A DNA stretch of 64,000 nucleotides from positions 6,343,001-6,407,000 of the forward strand of contig NC_065874.1 of NCBI RefSeq assembly GCF_933775445.1. Direction: 5' to 3'. The notes under the pieces were generated by a model. It was not told where the DNA came from. It saw only the letters and a list, made by a program, of their open reading frames with translations, and did no database searches. The position numbers were made by a program, and so were the translations under genes. The DNA comes from Argentina anserina. Lineage: Eukaryota > Streptophyta > Magnoliopsida > Rosales > Rosaceae. Below are positions 24,322 to 36,857 of this stretch, in pieces; within the stretch, counting starts at the first letter, position 1, and every line of letters begins with the position of its first letter.

Positions 24322-25510
24322 TTGTTTTGAGGCTCCTCCAGTGTTTGCATTCTAAACCACTCTATCCCCGGCACAGATTTGTTGGTATAGTTACACTGAA
24401 TTTTTGTTAATAGAGAAAGTTAATAGCAGTTTAGCAATTCTACACCAATTTGTTACAATATATGTGCATTCATGTGAATTTGAATGTCCTGAAATTCATT
24501 CTATTCTTTTGATTTCAGAAATATATAGAAACTTTGATTCTTTGTCACCTAGGAAATGTGATTTCCAGGATGATTATCCCCTGCTGCTCTGACTCTGTGC
24601 AACTGCTATTCTGTCGTTAGGATATGCTACAGATGACCAAAATGAGGATATGGCGTGCTGATTCCTCTTTGGTAACCTCATCTTGATTCTCATGGTCCCT
24701 CATATGATAGATCTGACTATTTGCTTGATTGATTGAGCATCTGGGCCATTCTGTTTTCTTGTTTGTTGCTTGTGGAAAGGGCAAAAGTATTAGTAGAACC
24801 TGAATACTGGGTTTAGATTCTTTTTCTTGACGTAGAAAAGGAGCCTTAACTTGTACTCAAAGCTTTTATTTCATTATTAACAGGTATAATCGATCCTAAT
24901 AGTACTCCAGACCTTAACTTCGTCATCAAGCTTGAATTCCCATTTCTTTGGTTACCTTTGAGATTCTTCATAGGAACTGTAATGACTACTGAAGCTGGTA
25001 ACTCCGTATCATGGCACTGCACACTTGCACGTCTACGGCACCACTGCTCGAGCAGATTACAGTCCAAAATGCTTAACGACTTCCACATTACCACAGTAGC
25101 CCACGAGCACGATGATTCAAAATGTGAATATGTGATGCCAGTGAATATGGGATAACAAATTGCACGTAGGTTCCTAGTCCTCAAATTTCAAGCCATCCAA
25201 CGTATTTCATTCCTTCATTTCATGCCTGCTTGTGCTTGTGGGGTTGGGATAAACCCTGTCTGAACAAACTTTCATTATCGTCAGTTCGTCATTATACATT
25301 CTTACCTATAATCAATTCATTATGGATGCATGTATCAGTGACAATAACGTAGTTGTTGACATGATATATGTAGATGCAAACACCAAATTTGTGACATTTG
25401 GATATAAATGTGTATCTCGACTTAGTTTAAAGCAATGAATATTTGCACTTATTGTTCAATTAGTGATTGTAAGATGCTGGAGAAAACTAATAGTGATTGT
25501 ACGTAGGACA
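24290..25510 (+). repeat. O-fucosyltransferase 3' end and flank, copy A of a dispersed repeat
   Basis: The end of the gene and its downstream flank reappear in diverged form at 26150-26960 (copy B), and the distal part also at 19470-19880 (copy C). Shared text includes 'TTTTTGAGGCTCC.CCAGT', 'GTGCTGATTCCTCT', 'CATCTTGATTCT', 'ATAGATCTG' and 'GATGCAAACACCAA'. The flank itself shows no gene. Confidence 0.7.
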
Positions 25511-26149
25511 ATTTCTAATCATTCATTTATCGTAATATTTTTCAGAAAAAAAAGTTGTCCTTCATGAGATGTTGCGATGTTATATTTAGTGTGTGTTTTA
25601 TGTAATTTATTTTGCTTGTGATGTTATGTTCTCCTGAAAGATGTGTGTTTGACACTTTGAGTATGCAATACATAAATTCGGTAGGATCCCCTCCTAGGAG
25701 TCTGATCCCATTTATGCATTTTCTTACTTTGAGACTAAAGCAATAAGCTATAGATAAAAGAAATTGATCTCTCCAATTTAAGTACTCTGTTTGAGAAAGT
25801 TGTTTTGATTGTAATGTCCAATCAACTGAGATATCTTAATTTCCCTTTTCTTAAGATCTATAGGGAGTATCAAGGAATTTATTTCAATCATAAAAACCAA
25901 GTTTTGACTAACAACGCACGGTGTAATATTCATACTCTATGTAGTAACCGGCCAGTAAGAGGTTAAGGGGCAACCCAATCTTGTTGGTATAGCCCTGAAA
26001 CGGCTGGTTGCTTTGTGCTTCCTATATGTTTTGTTTTGCTCAACATTACGTGTGTTATGCTGTTCTAAACAAGCTATGCTTCATCCACTGCAATCATTAA
26101 TTAAAACCTGTAGCAATAGCTCTCCAGATGCACCCATGCATCCGAACCA
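25511..26149. other. Spacer between repeat copies A and B
   Basis: AT-rich sequence without recognisable genes or element ends. Confidence 0.4.
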
Positions 26150-26960
26150 AATAATTAGATATGGCTCTAAGCCTCTAACCAAATTTCATGTTAATGTTTT
26201 TGAGGCTCCACCAGTTTTTTGTATTCTAAATTTCGAATTCATCCCTCTGACACAAATTTAATAACTGAGAATGTCGAAGATAAATTTCTATCTGTACCAA
26301 ATTCGTTACAGTTTTTGATCATGTAAATTTTAATCTTTTTAAATTCATTTTCATTTTTCTCGATTCTAGAGATACATAGTAGATTTTGAATCTTTCTAAA
26401 TCCAGTATCTGAGTCTCTGTGTAACATTATCAAATGAGAACATGGTACAGAAGTATAGATTACCAAAAAGATATGGTACAACAAATAATGCTGATTCCTC
26501 TATTTTATTGTTGCTCATTCCTTGCTCAACTTGAAGGAATGAGCAAGTTTGCTACTTCATCTTGATTCTTCTGGTGAGTCATAAGATAGATCTGTTTATT
26601 TACAAATTGCAGGTGAGGTTCCTAATCCCCTCAAAGTATAAACCGTCCAGTCATTTCCATGCGTGCTTGTGGGTTTGTTTGGTGTAAGCTCGATATGAAC
26701 CACTATGTGTGACTTTATTTGAAGCCACCACACCGTTATATGTCTCGTGTATCAGTCTATTCATTTTAGCTGAATGCATCAATCACACTAACATAGTTCA
26801 ATAGTTGCCGGCCATGTATAGATGCAAACACCAATTTCGACACCTTTTGATATAAATGTGTTTACTTCAACTTGGTTTACTCGAAAAGCATGTTTATACT
26901 TGTATGTTTTATATTGGTGAGTTTAATATATCGGAGAAAACTAATAAAAGTAGTTGAAAA
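26150..26960 (+). repeat. Diverged duplicate of the O-fucosyltransferase 3' flank (copy B)
   Basis: Begins near 'ATATGGCTC', equivalent to the last codons of the gene, and follows copy A for about 800 bases with indels. The upstream coding part is not recognisable, so this is a 3' fragment, not a second gene. Confidence 0.72.
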
Positions 26961-27994
26961 CTTTGTCGGTTCTATGGAGAAAATGAGTTTTTTTTTTAGA
27001 CAAACATAATACTGGTGTGATTTATGTGAGTTTCCGCAAAAGTATATTTGATTTGAATCATATCAATCCTCAAGCGGGTCAAATATTCTTCTAGGAAATC
27101 AACAAACAAACCTGCATATTATTAGAATCACTCTTATGAAGTTTGTTAATTCTTAGACTTTCATATGGTCTCCAAATAGTTTCTCATATTTCATAATCAC
27201 GCTCCGATTACACTTCAATTAAAATGAAATTGCTTTGGTACCAGATTGTACAAGACAAAAGATAATTGCATATGTGATACTCATCACACTCATTGCAGAG
27301 AATCCAGAGATCACAAACCATCTCAATATATTTCATTTTCATATCTGCTTCTGTGGAAGGCTCTCAATTTATTTCATTTTCATATTTGCTTCTGTGGAAG
27401 GCAGTGCTCCCACGAAATTTCCATGTAACATGTGAATATCATTGAAGCACTGTTATCCCTCAATACATTCAATTCAATTATTCATGGCCAACATTACCAA
27501 CTCTAGCACCACCAAACAATAATCATAATGATGAATAGTTTTTGGGGGAATGGTACTTTTCTATTATGTCATGATGTAAATATCCAAGCAACCTTAAATG
27601 ACACTTCAGGGAATACTTGATAATCAAGAAAAATCAACTCTGGCTTAGATGGTTATTTACAGTGTTTCCAATCTATCTCAGAGAGGAGTAAAAATTGACA
27701 ACATGCCAGTTACATTCACCAACATCAGAAATGTTTCTTCACATTCGATTGACTTCTTTTTTCTTTGTCTTTTACTCTTTTCTTTCAAGAAGAAAGCAAT
27801 TATCAAGAAAAGATGCTTGTCTTCAAGGTAATTAAGATTTAAGACAATGGACCTTGATGGTCACAATGTTTATGAATCTCAAAAGGATGAGGCAAATGAT
27901 TTCTCTATGACCATGATTCTAGAGCGAGGAGCTCTTTGACCACGTTTGCAGTATCGTCGGGAAGCTATGCAGCTTGTTGTCGGAGTCCTATTAT
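26961..27994. other. Spacer downstream of the RBR gene
   Basis: AT-rich. A short direct duplication 'TTTCATTTTCATAT.TGCTTCTGTGGAAGG' occurs twice at about 27330-27403. Contains the 3' flank of the minus-strand RBR gene. No gene recognised. Confidence 0.45.
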
Positions 27995-30558
27995 TCACTG
28001 GATATATTCTTCATAGTAGTTATCGCTAATAACAGATACAAACCTCTCGAGCCAAGGAAGCTGGTGGAGATCTTTCATGGCATCTACATAGGCATCTGTA
28101 CAACGGGGCGGAGATTGGGCTGGCTGGTAAGGGTGGTGATCACTTAGACTGAAACCCCCGGCTAGGAACCTTTGGATCAGTGCTAGTTGTGATCTCTCTT
28201 GCTCTGAGTAAGCATCCATGATCATAGGAAGAGAATTGAATGTTTCCCATGCCCATTGCTCAGATTGTTGCATAGACTGAGTGACCAAGTCTTCTTGGTT
28301 GTCTTCATCCCAAAAGGCACACTGACACGTCTGCTGACCATCTCCATATTCAGCACCACAAGAATAACAGAACTCATGACCACACCTGAAATGAGCAAAA
28401 GTCTCAGCATACATTTAAGAGCTTATATTCAAGCATAAACTTCATACTGAGCATATCTCACTTTGGTTAATTAGTGAAGAGCTATGTATGAATCGGTTAT
28501 CACAGCTAACCAAATTCATTTCGATACAAGTACTTTTCATAAAAGCATTCCTTGAAGTTAGAATCGCTACATCAAGATGATGACATCCAAAAAGAAAGAC
28601 AACTGTAACAAAAGAGTTGGGACTTATGACTCATAGTAAATCAAGCCTATATTGTGCTAGCCTACTCTGAATACATGCTTGTACACCTGTTTGTCCCAAC
28701 AAATATTGGAAATACATGCTGCTTAAACATCTAAGTGATAAAATTACCAAGAGCTACTAGTTTTTATAACATTATAATTCATTTGCCTAGTAGAGAATGA
28801 TCCTTTATTGGACAAACTCAACTGTCCTCGATCTCCTAATCAGAACTCAATTAATTGTTTTCTTTTAAAAAAATCATACTGCATTAAAGAACTCAATCAG
28901 TCTTACCAGCACGTCATGTGGTAGCAACCTTGAGTAAGCTCAATCATCCTACGGCACTGCTGGCAACGCCTCCAGCTTTTATTTTGTGCCAGGCGATGTA
29001 AGGTAATATCTGCTGAATCTCTCTCTTCCAATGGGAGGTTTTGGAACTCCTCACAGCTCATTGAAGAATGCCAAGGCACCCCACAATCCACACAGATAAA
29101 CCTCTTGCAAACTGGGCATTCCATGCAGCTGTTATCTGACTGGCTTGATGAACTTTCGCTAGCTGACAAACATTCAGAACGATCGAGCAGAACAGAGCAA
29201 TTTGGAAATGGGCAGTAAAATCTATCGGAATGTAGAATATTTGCTTCCTCAAGGGATTTTTCCAATGACTCAAAAGAAGTGAGTGGAAGGAAAGATTCGC
29301 ATTCAGCAGTGGAGATGTAATACTTGCATCTGAGCTGAGGGCACCTCATTGGGACTTGAGAGGCTTGTATCTTCCCGTCTACATATGTCCTCATGCAATG
29401 CGAACAGAACTCATGAGAACATTTCATAGTAATCATCATTACCGATGGTTTATCCTCGCAACAGATGGAACAGTTTTCAAGTGATTCAACGCCCTTAGCA
29501 GGAAAAGAGATAACTCCAATTGCCACTTGGGCTAATTTTGATGGTCGGTCAAGATCTACAGTGGGAACAAGTTTCAGAACAAAAGCTTGAAGATTGCCGG
29601 CGTGCTCTAGGATCCTTTCTCTAAGTGCTACAAGGAGGGGCATGTCAAGTTTCTCCTCATTTGTTACCTATCAAGAACTCAAGCCGGTAAATAACACTTG
29701 ACACACAATAAGATGATTTGAATCATGTTGGAGCTATAACTCAAATGAAGAAAGGTGAACTAATCATAAGGAGCATTCAGTCAAATGACCTTTGGTAAAG
29801 AAAAAGACGTTGCCCATCATTTCTAACTAAATAAGTTTCTGTTGCTAAACAAGTATGAAAACGATAACAAAATAATATGAAGTGAACTCTTCTCTTCTTA
29901 AATGAATGGACTCAAGCAGTGATCATACTGAAATTGCAAAAGTTAATCTGGCAATGAACTTTTAAAAAGGGTGGACTGATGGTCATTGACAACACCAAAT
30001 TCATATGCCAAAATAAACCAAGGTACACAAGAAAATGGTTGTGTAGCTGAAAGATAAAAGAAAAGTCGGTAAAAATTGGCTTCAATTTGAACAAAACGAA
30101 CCAAAAATGACAGATAAGACATATATCTTCACGATGAAGAACTCACTCACCTGATCATAGAGAAGCTCAGAATCTGTGAATGCGTATACGCGGCGAACAT
30201 TATTCTGCATAGCCTCCACTAAACCATCCATCAATGCCAAATAGTCAGCCACAAGCTCCTCCACATAAAAATCGAGCCTTTTCTGCACCTGAATCACAGG
30301 AACATTGGCTGCTCTTTCCATAACAACTCCAATTCCGGAAATTCCAACACTCGAGTCCCCATACCCACTTATCGAAATGCCTTTAAAGAACATCTTCACC
30401 GAAAACTCATCAAGATCATCTTCTGACTCAACCTTCACAGGCTCATCGTTCTCCTTCCAAACCTCATCATTTTCACAACAACTTCGAAACTCTTCTTCAT
30501 CTTCCTCTCTAACTAAATTCACAGGAACCTCATCACCAAATAATACCTGACCCTCCAT
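27995..30558 (-). CDS. RBR-type (RING-IBR-RING) E3 ubiquitin ligase with RNase H-like N-terminal domain
   Basis: Exons on the minus strand: 30558-30151, 29667-28907, 28385-27995, joining in frame to 519 residues. Exon 1 encodes an acidic start, then an RNase H-like (RVT_3-type) segment from about residue 50 ('YVEELVADYLALMDGL', 'AFTDSELLYDQ'). RING1 begins at Cys202 ('CSICCEDKP'), followed by IBR (about 262-340; 'CPVCKRFICVDC'). RING2 starts at Cys371 ('CQQCRRMIELTQGCYHM'), with the expected catalytic Cys near 384. Exons 2 and 3 join inside RING2, giving 'TCWCGHEFCYSCG'. RBR ligases pass ubiquitin through a thioester on RING2 (family knowledge). The RNase H-like plus RBR layout is common in plants and is not a transposon insertion. 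The C-terminal 100 residues have no known domain. Substrate unknown. Confidence 0.92.
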
Positions 30559-30965
30559 TTCTCACAACAGCTCAGAAATTCCAAAACTCAAAAGCTGTAA
30601 CTTTTACCAAAATCCAATCAATCTGAACCTCTGGAATTCAGCAGCCAAATCCTCAAACTAAAAAATTGAATTTCAATCAGGATCTTCTGGGCCTAACTAC
30701 ATATAATAATACAAAAAAGACCCATCAAGAAATCGATCCAGAACTGCAAACTGTAGCATCAGATCCTCCTGAAAGTACCACAAACACCCATATAAAACAC
30801 CAATGCTTCAGCAACTAACACCAAATCAGAAACCCAGAAAAACACATCAATCAAGCAACCCAAAACAACCAAAAATCCATGCTTTACTTTATAAACATCC
30901 CCAAAATCAAAACTTGCAACACACAAAAAAATGAAAACTAAGTTTTAACTGTGTTTTGGTTAAGG

Positions 30966-30969
<4 letters not shown>

Positions 30970-31000
<31 letters not shown>
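30970..31000. repeat. (TA)n microsatellite in RBR upstream region
   Basis: About 15 uninterrupted TA units, roughly 410 bases upstream of the RBR start codon. It lies in the leader or an upstream intron. Confidence 0.95.
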
Positions 31001-31003
<3 letters not shown>

Positions 31004-32225
31004 GCAGATACAGTAGCAGGTAAAGAAGGAAAATGTGAAGGTTCCATTTACCTTATCTGGAGGGAGTTTAAAGTCTGGGGAATCAGATTCTTTTTGGGTT
31101 CTGAAAACTGAGAGGACTGTGATGCAACGATGAAATTTGTAAGAGAGAAGGGTATAATAATAAGAACCCAAATCTGACAAAGTTCAATGCAATCCACAGC
31201 CACTCAGAAGATGCTGTTTTTTGTATGAGATGGAAGATTTAAATAAAGATGATTTATTAAGGAGGGATTGGGAAAGAGAGGAAGAAAGGAATCCTCAGTA
31301 ATTGCTGTTATTGGCGTAAAAGAAAAGGAAGTGCCTTTGGGACTGGGAGTTTGGGGCTTTTGCTTTGCTGGCATTCTCTTCCCTAAACTATATCTCTAAT
31401 CCCTTCCTCTTTTTTCATATATATTTATTTTCTTTAAATTAGATAACGATTTTTTCATTTCGTACCCGATCACTTCACTTTCACGTAGATAGGTGTCAAG
31501 TTCCTTATAACTTATAATGAACAAAAGTCTATTTGTGTGAGGAGTTATGTCATCGTCATCTTGCATCTTTTTTTCTATAAAATTGGTTGGTTAACTAACC
31601 GTACTCATCGAAGTTCTTACTTGTAAATCTAATACTTTCCCTAACGATCTGCTATACTTGTGAACACTGAAAATGATGATATATTTACATAAACCTAAAG
31701 AAAAAGATAAAGACTTGAAGATATCATCTTCACTTCAAAAAGTATGATGTGATTTTTCTTTATGTTTTAATCTCCACCATGATCAAATTTCCTATATATC
31801 ATTCTCCCTAGAGGTATAGTAATGTTCACTTTCGTTTACTGTTCTTTTTATTTGTGTTTCTTCCACTGGACTCGTATACATCATGGATCCCTAGTTGACT
31901 CAAATCGATCTAAACCAGACTTTGAACAGTCAAGTACTCAAAATTGGTCCTACTTAGTAAGAATGCACAAAAGTTGCATTTTCATATTGGGATGTCAAAA
32001 ACAACTAACTTTCAACCTTCATTGTGGATCAAACTGTAAACCATTTTAAAATCAAATTTTAATTGATTAATTTAATTAAGTTAAACTTATAATTAATCAA
32101 ATATGAACATAGATTTGAGTTCTCCATAATGAGGGCTATAAGATCATATGTTTGTTTGTGTAATTTGGTTTGTGGATGAATAAGAAATTGTCACTCAAAG
32201 ATGACTATTTAGAATGAGGGAAATG
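31001..32225. other. RBR upstream region and spacer, no gene recognised
   Basis: Probable promoter and leader of the minus-strand RBR gene up to about 31300, then AT-rich spacer. No RNA gene or second coding region seen. Confidence 0.4.
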
Positions 32226-33030
32226 TGTTTGTCCCACATTGGAAAATAGAAGTGTTGAAAAGACTTTATATAAAATCCATTGTGTATGGATTGTAAAGTG
32301 TGTAATCCCCCTTATACATTCTCGCACACGCGCAGGGGGGGTACAAATCTCAGGTCACAAGGGAAACTCGTGTATGCCCGTGCGACCTGCGGACACGAAT
32401 GCAACACCGAATTGAGGGTCGGAACGCAGATTCTTTTTGCATTTCCGAAAATTCGGTTTTGACATTTCAAATTCTTCTTTTGTAACAACTGTGTGTTATG
32501 GAGAATTATAACAGAATTAAAATCAGTGTTTGTAACATATGTAACTCATATATGTTATGATCTTTTGATTTCTATAACAACCATCTTATTCATTGCTGAT
32601 TGCAAATCCTCACTGTATAAATAGCCACCATCCTTTCATTGTAAAATCATCCAATTTGAAGCACAATCTGCTCTCCAATTCTTCTCAAAGTTCTTAGCTA
32701 TTCTCTGGTGATAGAAAGAGGTACCATTGAAGTTCGTTGAGGATTCTAGTTAGTTGTGCAACTTCCTATAATTGTTTAGTTGTTATATCCTGAGAGACAA
32801 GCGTCAAGCATCCTTGTACCGGTAGAGGAGGCGTAAACATCTTAAGGACAGTGTGGTATCACACACGTCTCGACTAGTTCTTCCATCACCAATCGTTCGG
32901 TATTTTGGTTGAATTACTTTTCGTGTTCTTCGTTATTAGAGTTACATGTTTAGTTTCTGTTTTATAATTATTTATAATTCAGTTTATTAAATTATATATG
33001 CAATATATCAATGCTTTTCTAACACGAACA
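32226..33030. mobile_element. LTR-like block, possible solo LTR
   Basis: Begins TGTTTGTCCCACATTGG followed by 'GACTTTATATAAA', a common beginning of plant LTRs. It has a low-complexity G-run, a (C)n/(G)n patch and a T-rich tail, and ends near 'CTAACACGAACA'. GTTTG occurs at both borders (32227-32231 and 33031-33035), but using it as a target duplication would remove the TG terminus, so the exact ends are unresolved. No internal retrotransposon domains adjoin it. Confidence 0.38.
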
Positions 33031-34266
33031 GTTTGGATGCAATTATATTTTGGCACCTATACTTGAACAGATAACTTGACCATTGTTGTTTCTAGAGTCT
33101 CTTATTTTGTCATTTGTTCTTGTGACTAATCTTCTATTTGTAGCATCATTTTGGACGGTTACGTGTTAAGTATTATATAGACTTAGTTGTATATAAACTT
33201 CTCCATAAAAATTATACAGCATTTCTGCATTTGCCTATAAAAAATTTAGAGAGAGAGAGAGAGAGAGAGAGAGAATAAATTATACGTTGATGTATTGAAG
33301 ACTGTTTCAAATTATGCCAAGGAAAAATTTTTGTTAAGAACCTTCCCAGCTTCTGCTACACAAATTCTTGATCAGTAAACATGAACTTTGAAGACAAAAC
33401 TTCTTATTATAACAAACCCCAGTTAATTAAGATTCTCATCCAGAAAGCTGGCATGACTTTAGAAAACCTATGCAGGATTTATCTTGGTGCTACAAATCTA
33501 TGCAGCTAAGCACATGGCGTTTGTCTCTTGGATGTGGAAAATGTGACTTTGTTTTTGACTCTTTTCTGCTTATTCCTTGCAATATTTCTTTGTATTGAAG
33601 TTGTTAAAGAATTTTGACCGAAAAAATAAATTGTTAAAGTATCACAGCAAACTACAAAAGTAGATTAGAAAAGATCAAAATGTTAATGATTGCCAGCCCT
33701 ATCTTGTAAGCTGGTATTACTTGGCTAATTGACAATTAAACAAAAGCGCAGTATCTAACAGCATGAACATGCAGCTTCAGTGGAGTTTATTTGCATTATA
33801 TAAATTTGGATTTATGGATATGATATTTAAGCCTGCCTTACTGAGTCATCAAGCATCCTGAAATTTGGAAGTAACTCAACTTTGATCTATAATACAATTA
33901 TACCTTTAAGAGGGGCACTAGGATTAGTTAAGCCATTATTGGCGATAATACACCAGAAAAATAATAAAATGTGGGCTACTATATGAATGCCAATGCCTGT
34001 GAATGCTTCTCTTTCTGCTCACCGAATCATTTTCTGGTACACGCATTGCAGGCCACAATAATCATTCATCATGTCATAGAATAATCCCCAGTTTGGATAC
34101 ATTAGTTGGCTATTGTCTCTAATTCCATCGTTTTGTGAGATGTTAGGTTTGGTAGCTGATAAGGTTGTTGGACTAAACAAACACGACAATTCGTAGGAGA
34201 AAGCGACTTAACTGTCCCATTGCTTTGTAAACAGGCTTGCAAAAAACTTGACTAAACTTGAGGTGT
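33031..34266. other. Intergenic spacer with (GA)n at 33249-33274
   Basis: AT-rich spacer with a 26-bp GA microsatellite. No gene, RNA gene or element end was recognised. Confidence 0.5.
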
Positions 34267-34275
34267 TTAAATCAA

Positions 34276-35167
34276 GAGGAAAATTCAACAACAGTCCCTA
34301 AACTCATGTGATAAGGACAATTTGATCCCTAACCTTTAAAAAGGATCAAAGAGATCCCTGAACTCTTAGTCTGATATTAATAAGGTACTTCTGTTAAAAC
34401 TTTTAGAATATTCCGTTAAAATATTCTTTTTTCTGTTAATTTTGTCATTTAGTTATTTGTTAGTTGGGAATTTATTTCTTTGAGTTGATCTAATCGAAGA
34501 TTAAACCTTTCGAGTTGTTCTGCAACTTTGTTATTGCCTTTTTCTCTATATAGATAATCTAGAAATTCAATCAGGCTAGAACTTGACGAATCAATATCTG
34601 CTACTCCAATCTTGGGCGAATCTAACCGATACTCAAAATATGAAGAGGTTTCTGATCTTCTTCAAAAATTTCTTGAAGAACTTCGATATTTTCTTCAGAT
34701 ACGTAGATTCTACGATGTATTCTGTAGATAATATCCCAATAATTTTTGGTATTTCTTAGAAGGTTCTTTCTATTTCTTATTAGTTTTTTATATTTTTCTT
34801 TTTCTTGTAGCAGTTCTTTTAAAAACAGTTTAGCAAACGCTAAAAGGCTAAGTCTAAAAGCTATGATAATTGCTATGATGATAAAATGAATGTTTACCTT
34901 TGAGTAAAGAGTGTAGATTTAAAGATTAGTAAACTGCTTAGAAAAATGAATTTTAAGAATTAGGTCCACCATGCTCCGTCAAAATTTTAACAAAATGACA
35001 AAATTAACAGAAAAAAAAATATTTTAATGGAATATTCCAAAAGTTTTAACAGAAGTACTTTATTGATATCAGAATAAGAGTTCATGGATCTCTTTGATCT
35101 TTTTTAAAGTTCAGGGATCAAATTGTCCTTACCACATGAGTTCATGGACTGTTGGTGAATTTTCCTC
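34276..35167. mobile_element. Mutator-like element (892 bp), non-autonomous, with long TIRs
   Basis: The first about 180 bases (34276-34455) and the last about 190 bases are inverted copies with only scattered mismatches; both start GAGGAAAATTCA. The 9-bp flanks are identical, TTAAATCAA at 34267-34275 and 35168-35176, the target duplication length of Mutator-like elements. The core is about 500 bases without transposase, but carries a minus-strand open frame listed separately. Confidence 0.88.
34618..34894 (-). other. Open frame inside the Mutator-like element (possible captured cargo)
   Basis: About 90 codons without a stop read on the minus strand to a TAG near 34618. The frame begins with a hydrophobic stretch ('FIIIAIIIAFRLSLLAF'), then becomes charged and helix-like ('KELLQEKEKYKKLIRNR'), and ends 'DQKPLHILSIG'. 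No ATG precedes it and I do not recognise it. It could be a captured gene fragment or chance. Confidence 0.35.
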
Positions 35168-35176
35168 TTAAATCAA

Positions 35177-36599
35177 TGTTCTAAAATTTGGCCCTTTAAC
35201 CCGCCTAGGCGTTAGGCGTTGGTGAGACATTGAAGAGAAATGCCTAGTCCAGGAATCTGGGCGATTTAGGGTCTAGTCTAGGTGGTGGCTTAGGCGTCCT
35301 GGGCGGACCTACGTCGGTCTAGGCGTCCTAGGCGGACACTGACTTGGTGTTCGCGGTCGCCAAAGAGATGTAGGCGGACTCTAGGCGAGACTAAGCGGGT
35401 CTCGGTGGCCCTTTGAAAAAAGTGTCCAAAACTCTCAAATCAGATTGCTCAACAACCTTGTTTTTATTACAAGAAAAATGGGCGAAGGCACGTAGGTGAT
35501 CAAGGTACTCTCTCAAATTTAGAATGCCTACCAACCTTGAGATCCAAAAACTAATGCATCAACTAGACAACTAGTATATAAAATGCTGTGTTCGAGCTGG
35601 GAAAAAAGATATTTCTCAGAGAACAATCAGCAAGCCTCGGTGTCGAACCCTAGACGGTTCGACTCTTCGTTCTCTGTTGTTGCCGGCATGCCAGTACCTT
35701 TGAGTTAGGTACAACTGTTGCTTTGTTTGACGATGATTGCGCTCATGTATTGTCTTCGTCTCAAACGATTGCTCCGCAGTTGCTGATAAACCGCTGAAGT
35801 TCGAATGACCTATACACAACCGGAGTTGCTAGGTACCTTTCACTCCACCTCTAGTAGATGATCGATCTTACTTTAGACCGCTTGGGGAAAAGCAGAGCTT
35901 ATAATGCGTCGTTGATAGCAGGACTTTCTCGTTGTAAGGAAATTGCTGACTAATGCAGGCTTTTGTGTTTGCTAGAAGCTAGGGGAAAAGAAGCTAGGCT
36001 AGCGACTCAATGGACTTGACTCTAGTTGCCGAGGTTAATCAGACTTATTTGCTACATACAGCGCGAGGCGTACATCTGGGTAGCTCTGCTCCAATGGGAG
36101 ACTTGGTTGCCGAAGCGAATCGGACTTTTACTCTGTGTGGAGATTTGACTATGCGGTTGCGCGATAGTTTGTTTGACGTTGCGTGTGTTATTCTGCGCAT
36201 TCGACCCCTTTATATAGAGAACACAAATTGTTCTTTCTTGCGGATCAAGTCTTGAGAACCTCCTAGTTGATTTAGATTCACTTTCCTTAATCAACTCAAA
36301 TTCTGTACAGCGATAGTCCCTTAAATCTATTCCAATACGGCAGGTAATCTTATTCTATGATAAATTTTCCCCAAATAACCAGTCCACGAGCCTGAATAGT
36401 TTAGATAATACCGGAGTATTATTTTAGGCCCAAACATGCTGAAACGTGGATGTCACGTTCAAGTTGGACTAGATCATTTGCATTAATCCTCAGTAAACAT
36501 TGGTTTTGATTCAACAATATAATTATCCAAAATGGTAAAATTTTCGCAATAAATAGTCTGAGTTGCATGGGAAGCTAGCGAGGTTAAGTCAACTTGGAA
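35177..36599. other. Spacer with CCTAGGCG-rich repeat patch
   Basis: At 35200-35400 the motif 'CTAGGCG' and its relatives ('CCTAGGCGGAC', 'GTCTAGGCG') recur many times, a pattern seen in plant non-autonomous repeats. It starts directly beside the Mutator-like element. The rest (35600-36300) is of mixed composition with short frames on both strands and no recognisable domain. Confidence 0.45.
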
Positions 36600-36604
36600 C
36601 CAAC

Positions 36605-36781
36605 AATAGAATAGACTGAATGCTTCTTGTATATTGGATGATAAATTCTTACACTGAAATGTTCTATATATAAGCTAACAAGAGTACAGTTAACCTATAT
36701 TTGTATATTCCTACCACAAATCACTCCCTAATTGGCTCCCCTTGAATCACGCTCTAATTGGCTTCATTACTCACGCTAACA
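36605..36781 (-). repeat. 3' LTR of the copia element
   Basis: In element orientation it starts TGTTAGCGTGAG and ends CTATTCTATT. It matches 43160-43310 except for scattered changes and an internal 27-bp partial duplication around 36740-36770. Confidence 0.93.
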
Positions 36782-36793
36782 CTCCCCCTCAAG
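36782..36793 (-). promoter_or_regulatory. Polypurine tract of the copia element
   Basis: Minus-strand TTGAGGGGGAG lies directly before the 3' LTR, as expected of the plus-strand primer for reverse transcription. Confidence 0.85.
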
Positions 36794-36857
36794 TTGACGC
36801 ATACACATCAACCATGCACAACTTGCTAAGTGAGTCATAAAAGGCCTTCTTAGACAC

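Noticed and set aside
30151..30558. RNase H-like exon of the RBR gene as a transposon insertion
   Set aside because: This combination is a known plant RBR architecture and the frame is intact across the splice.
33249..33274. GA repeat as promoter element of a hidden gene
   Set aside because: No coding region follows on either strand within 1 kb; treated as a microsatellite.
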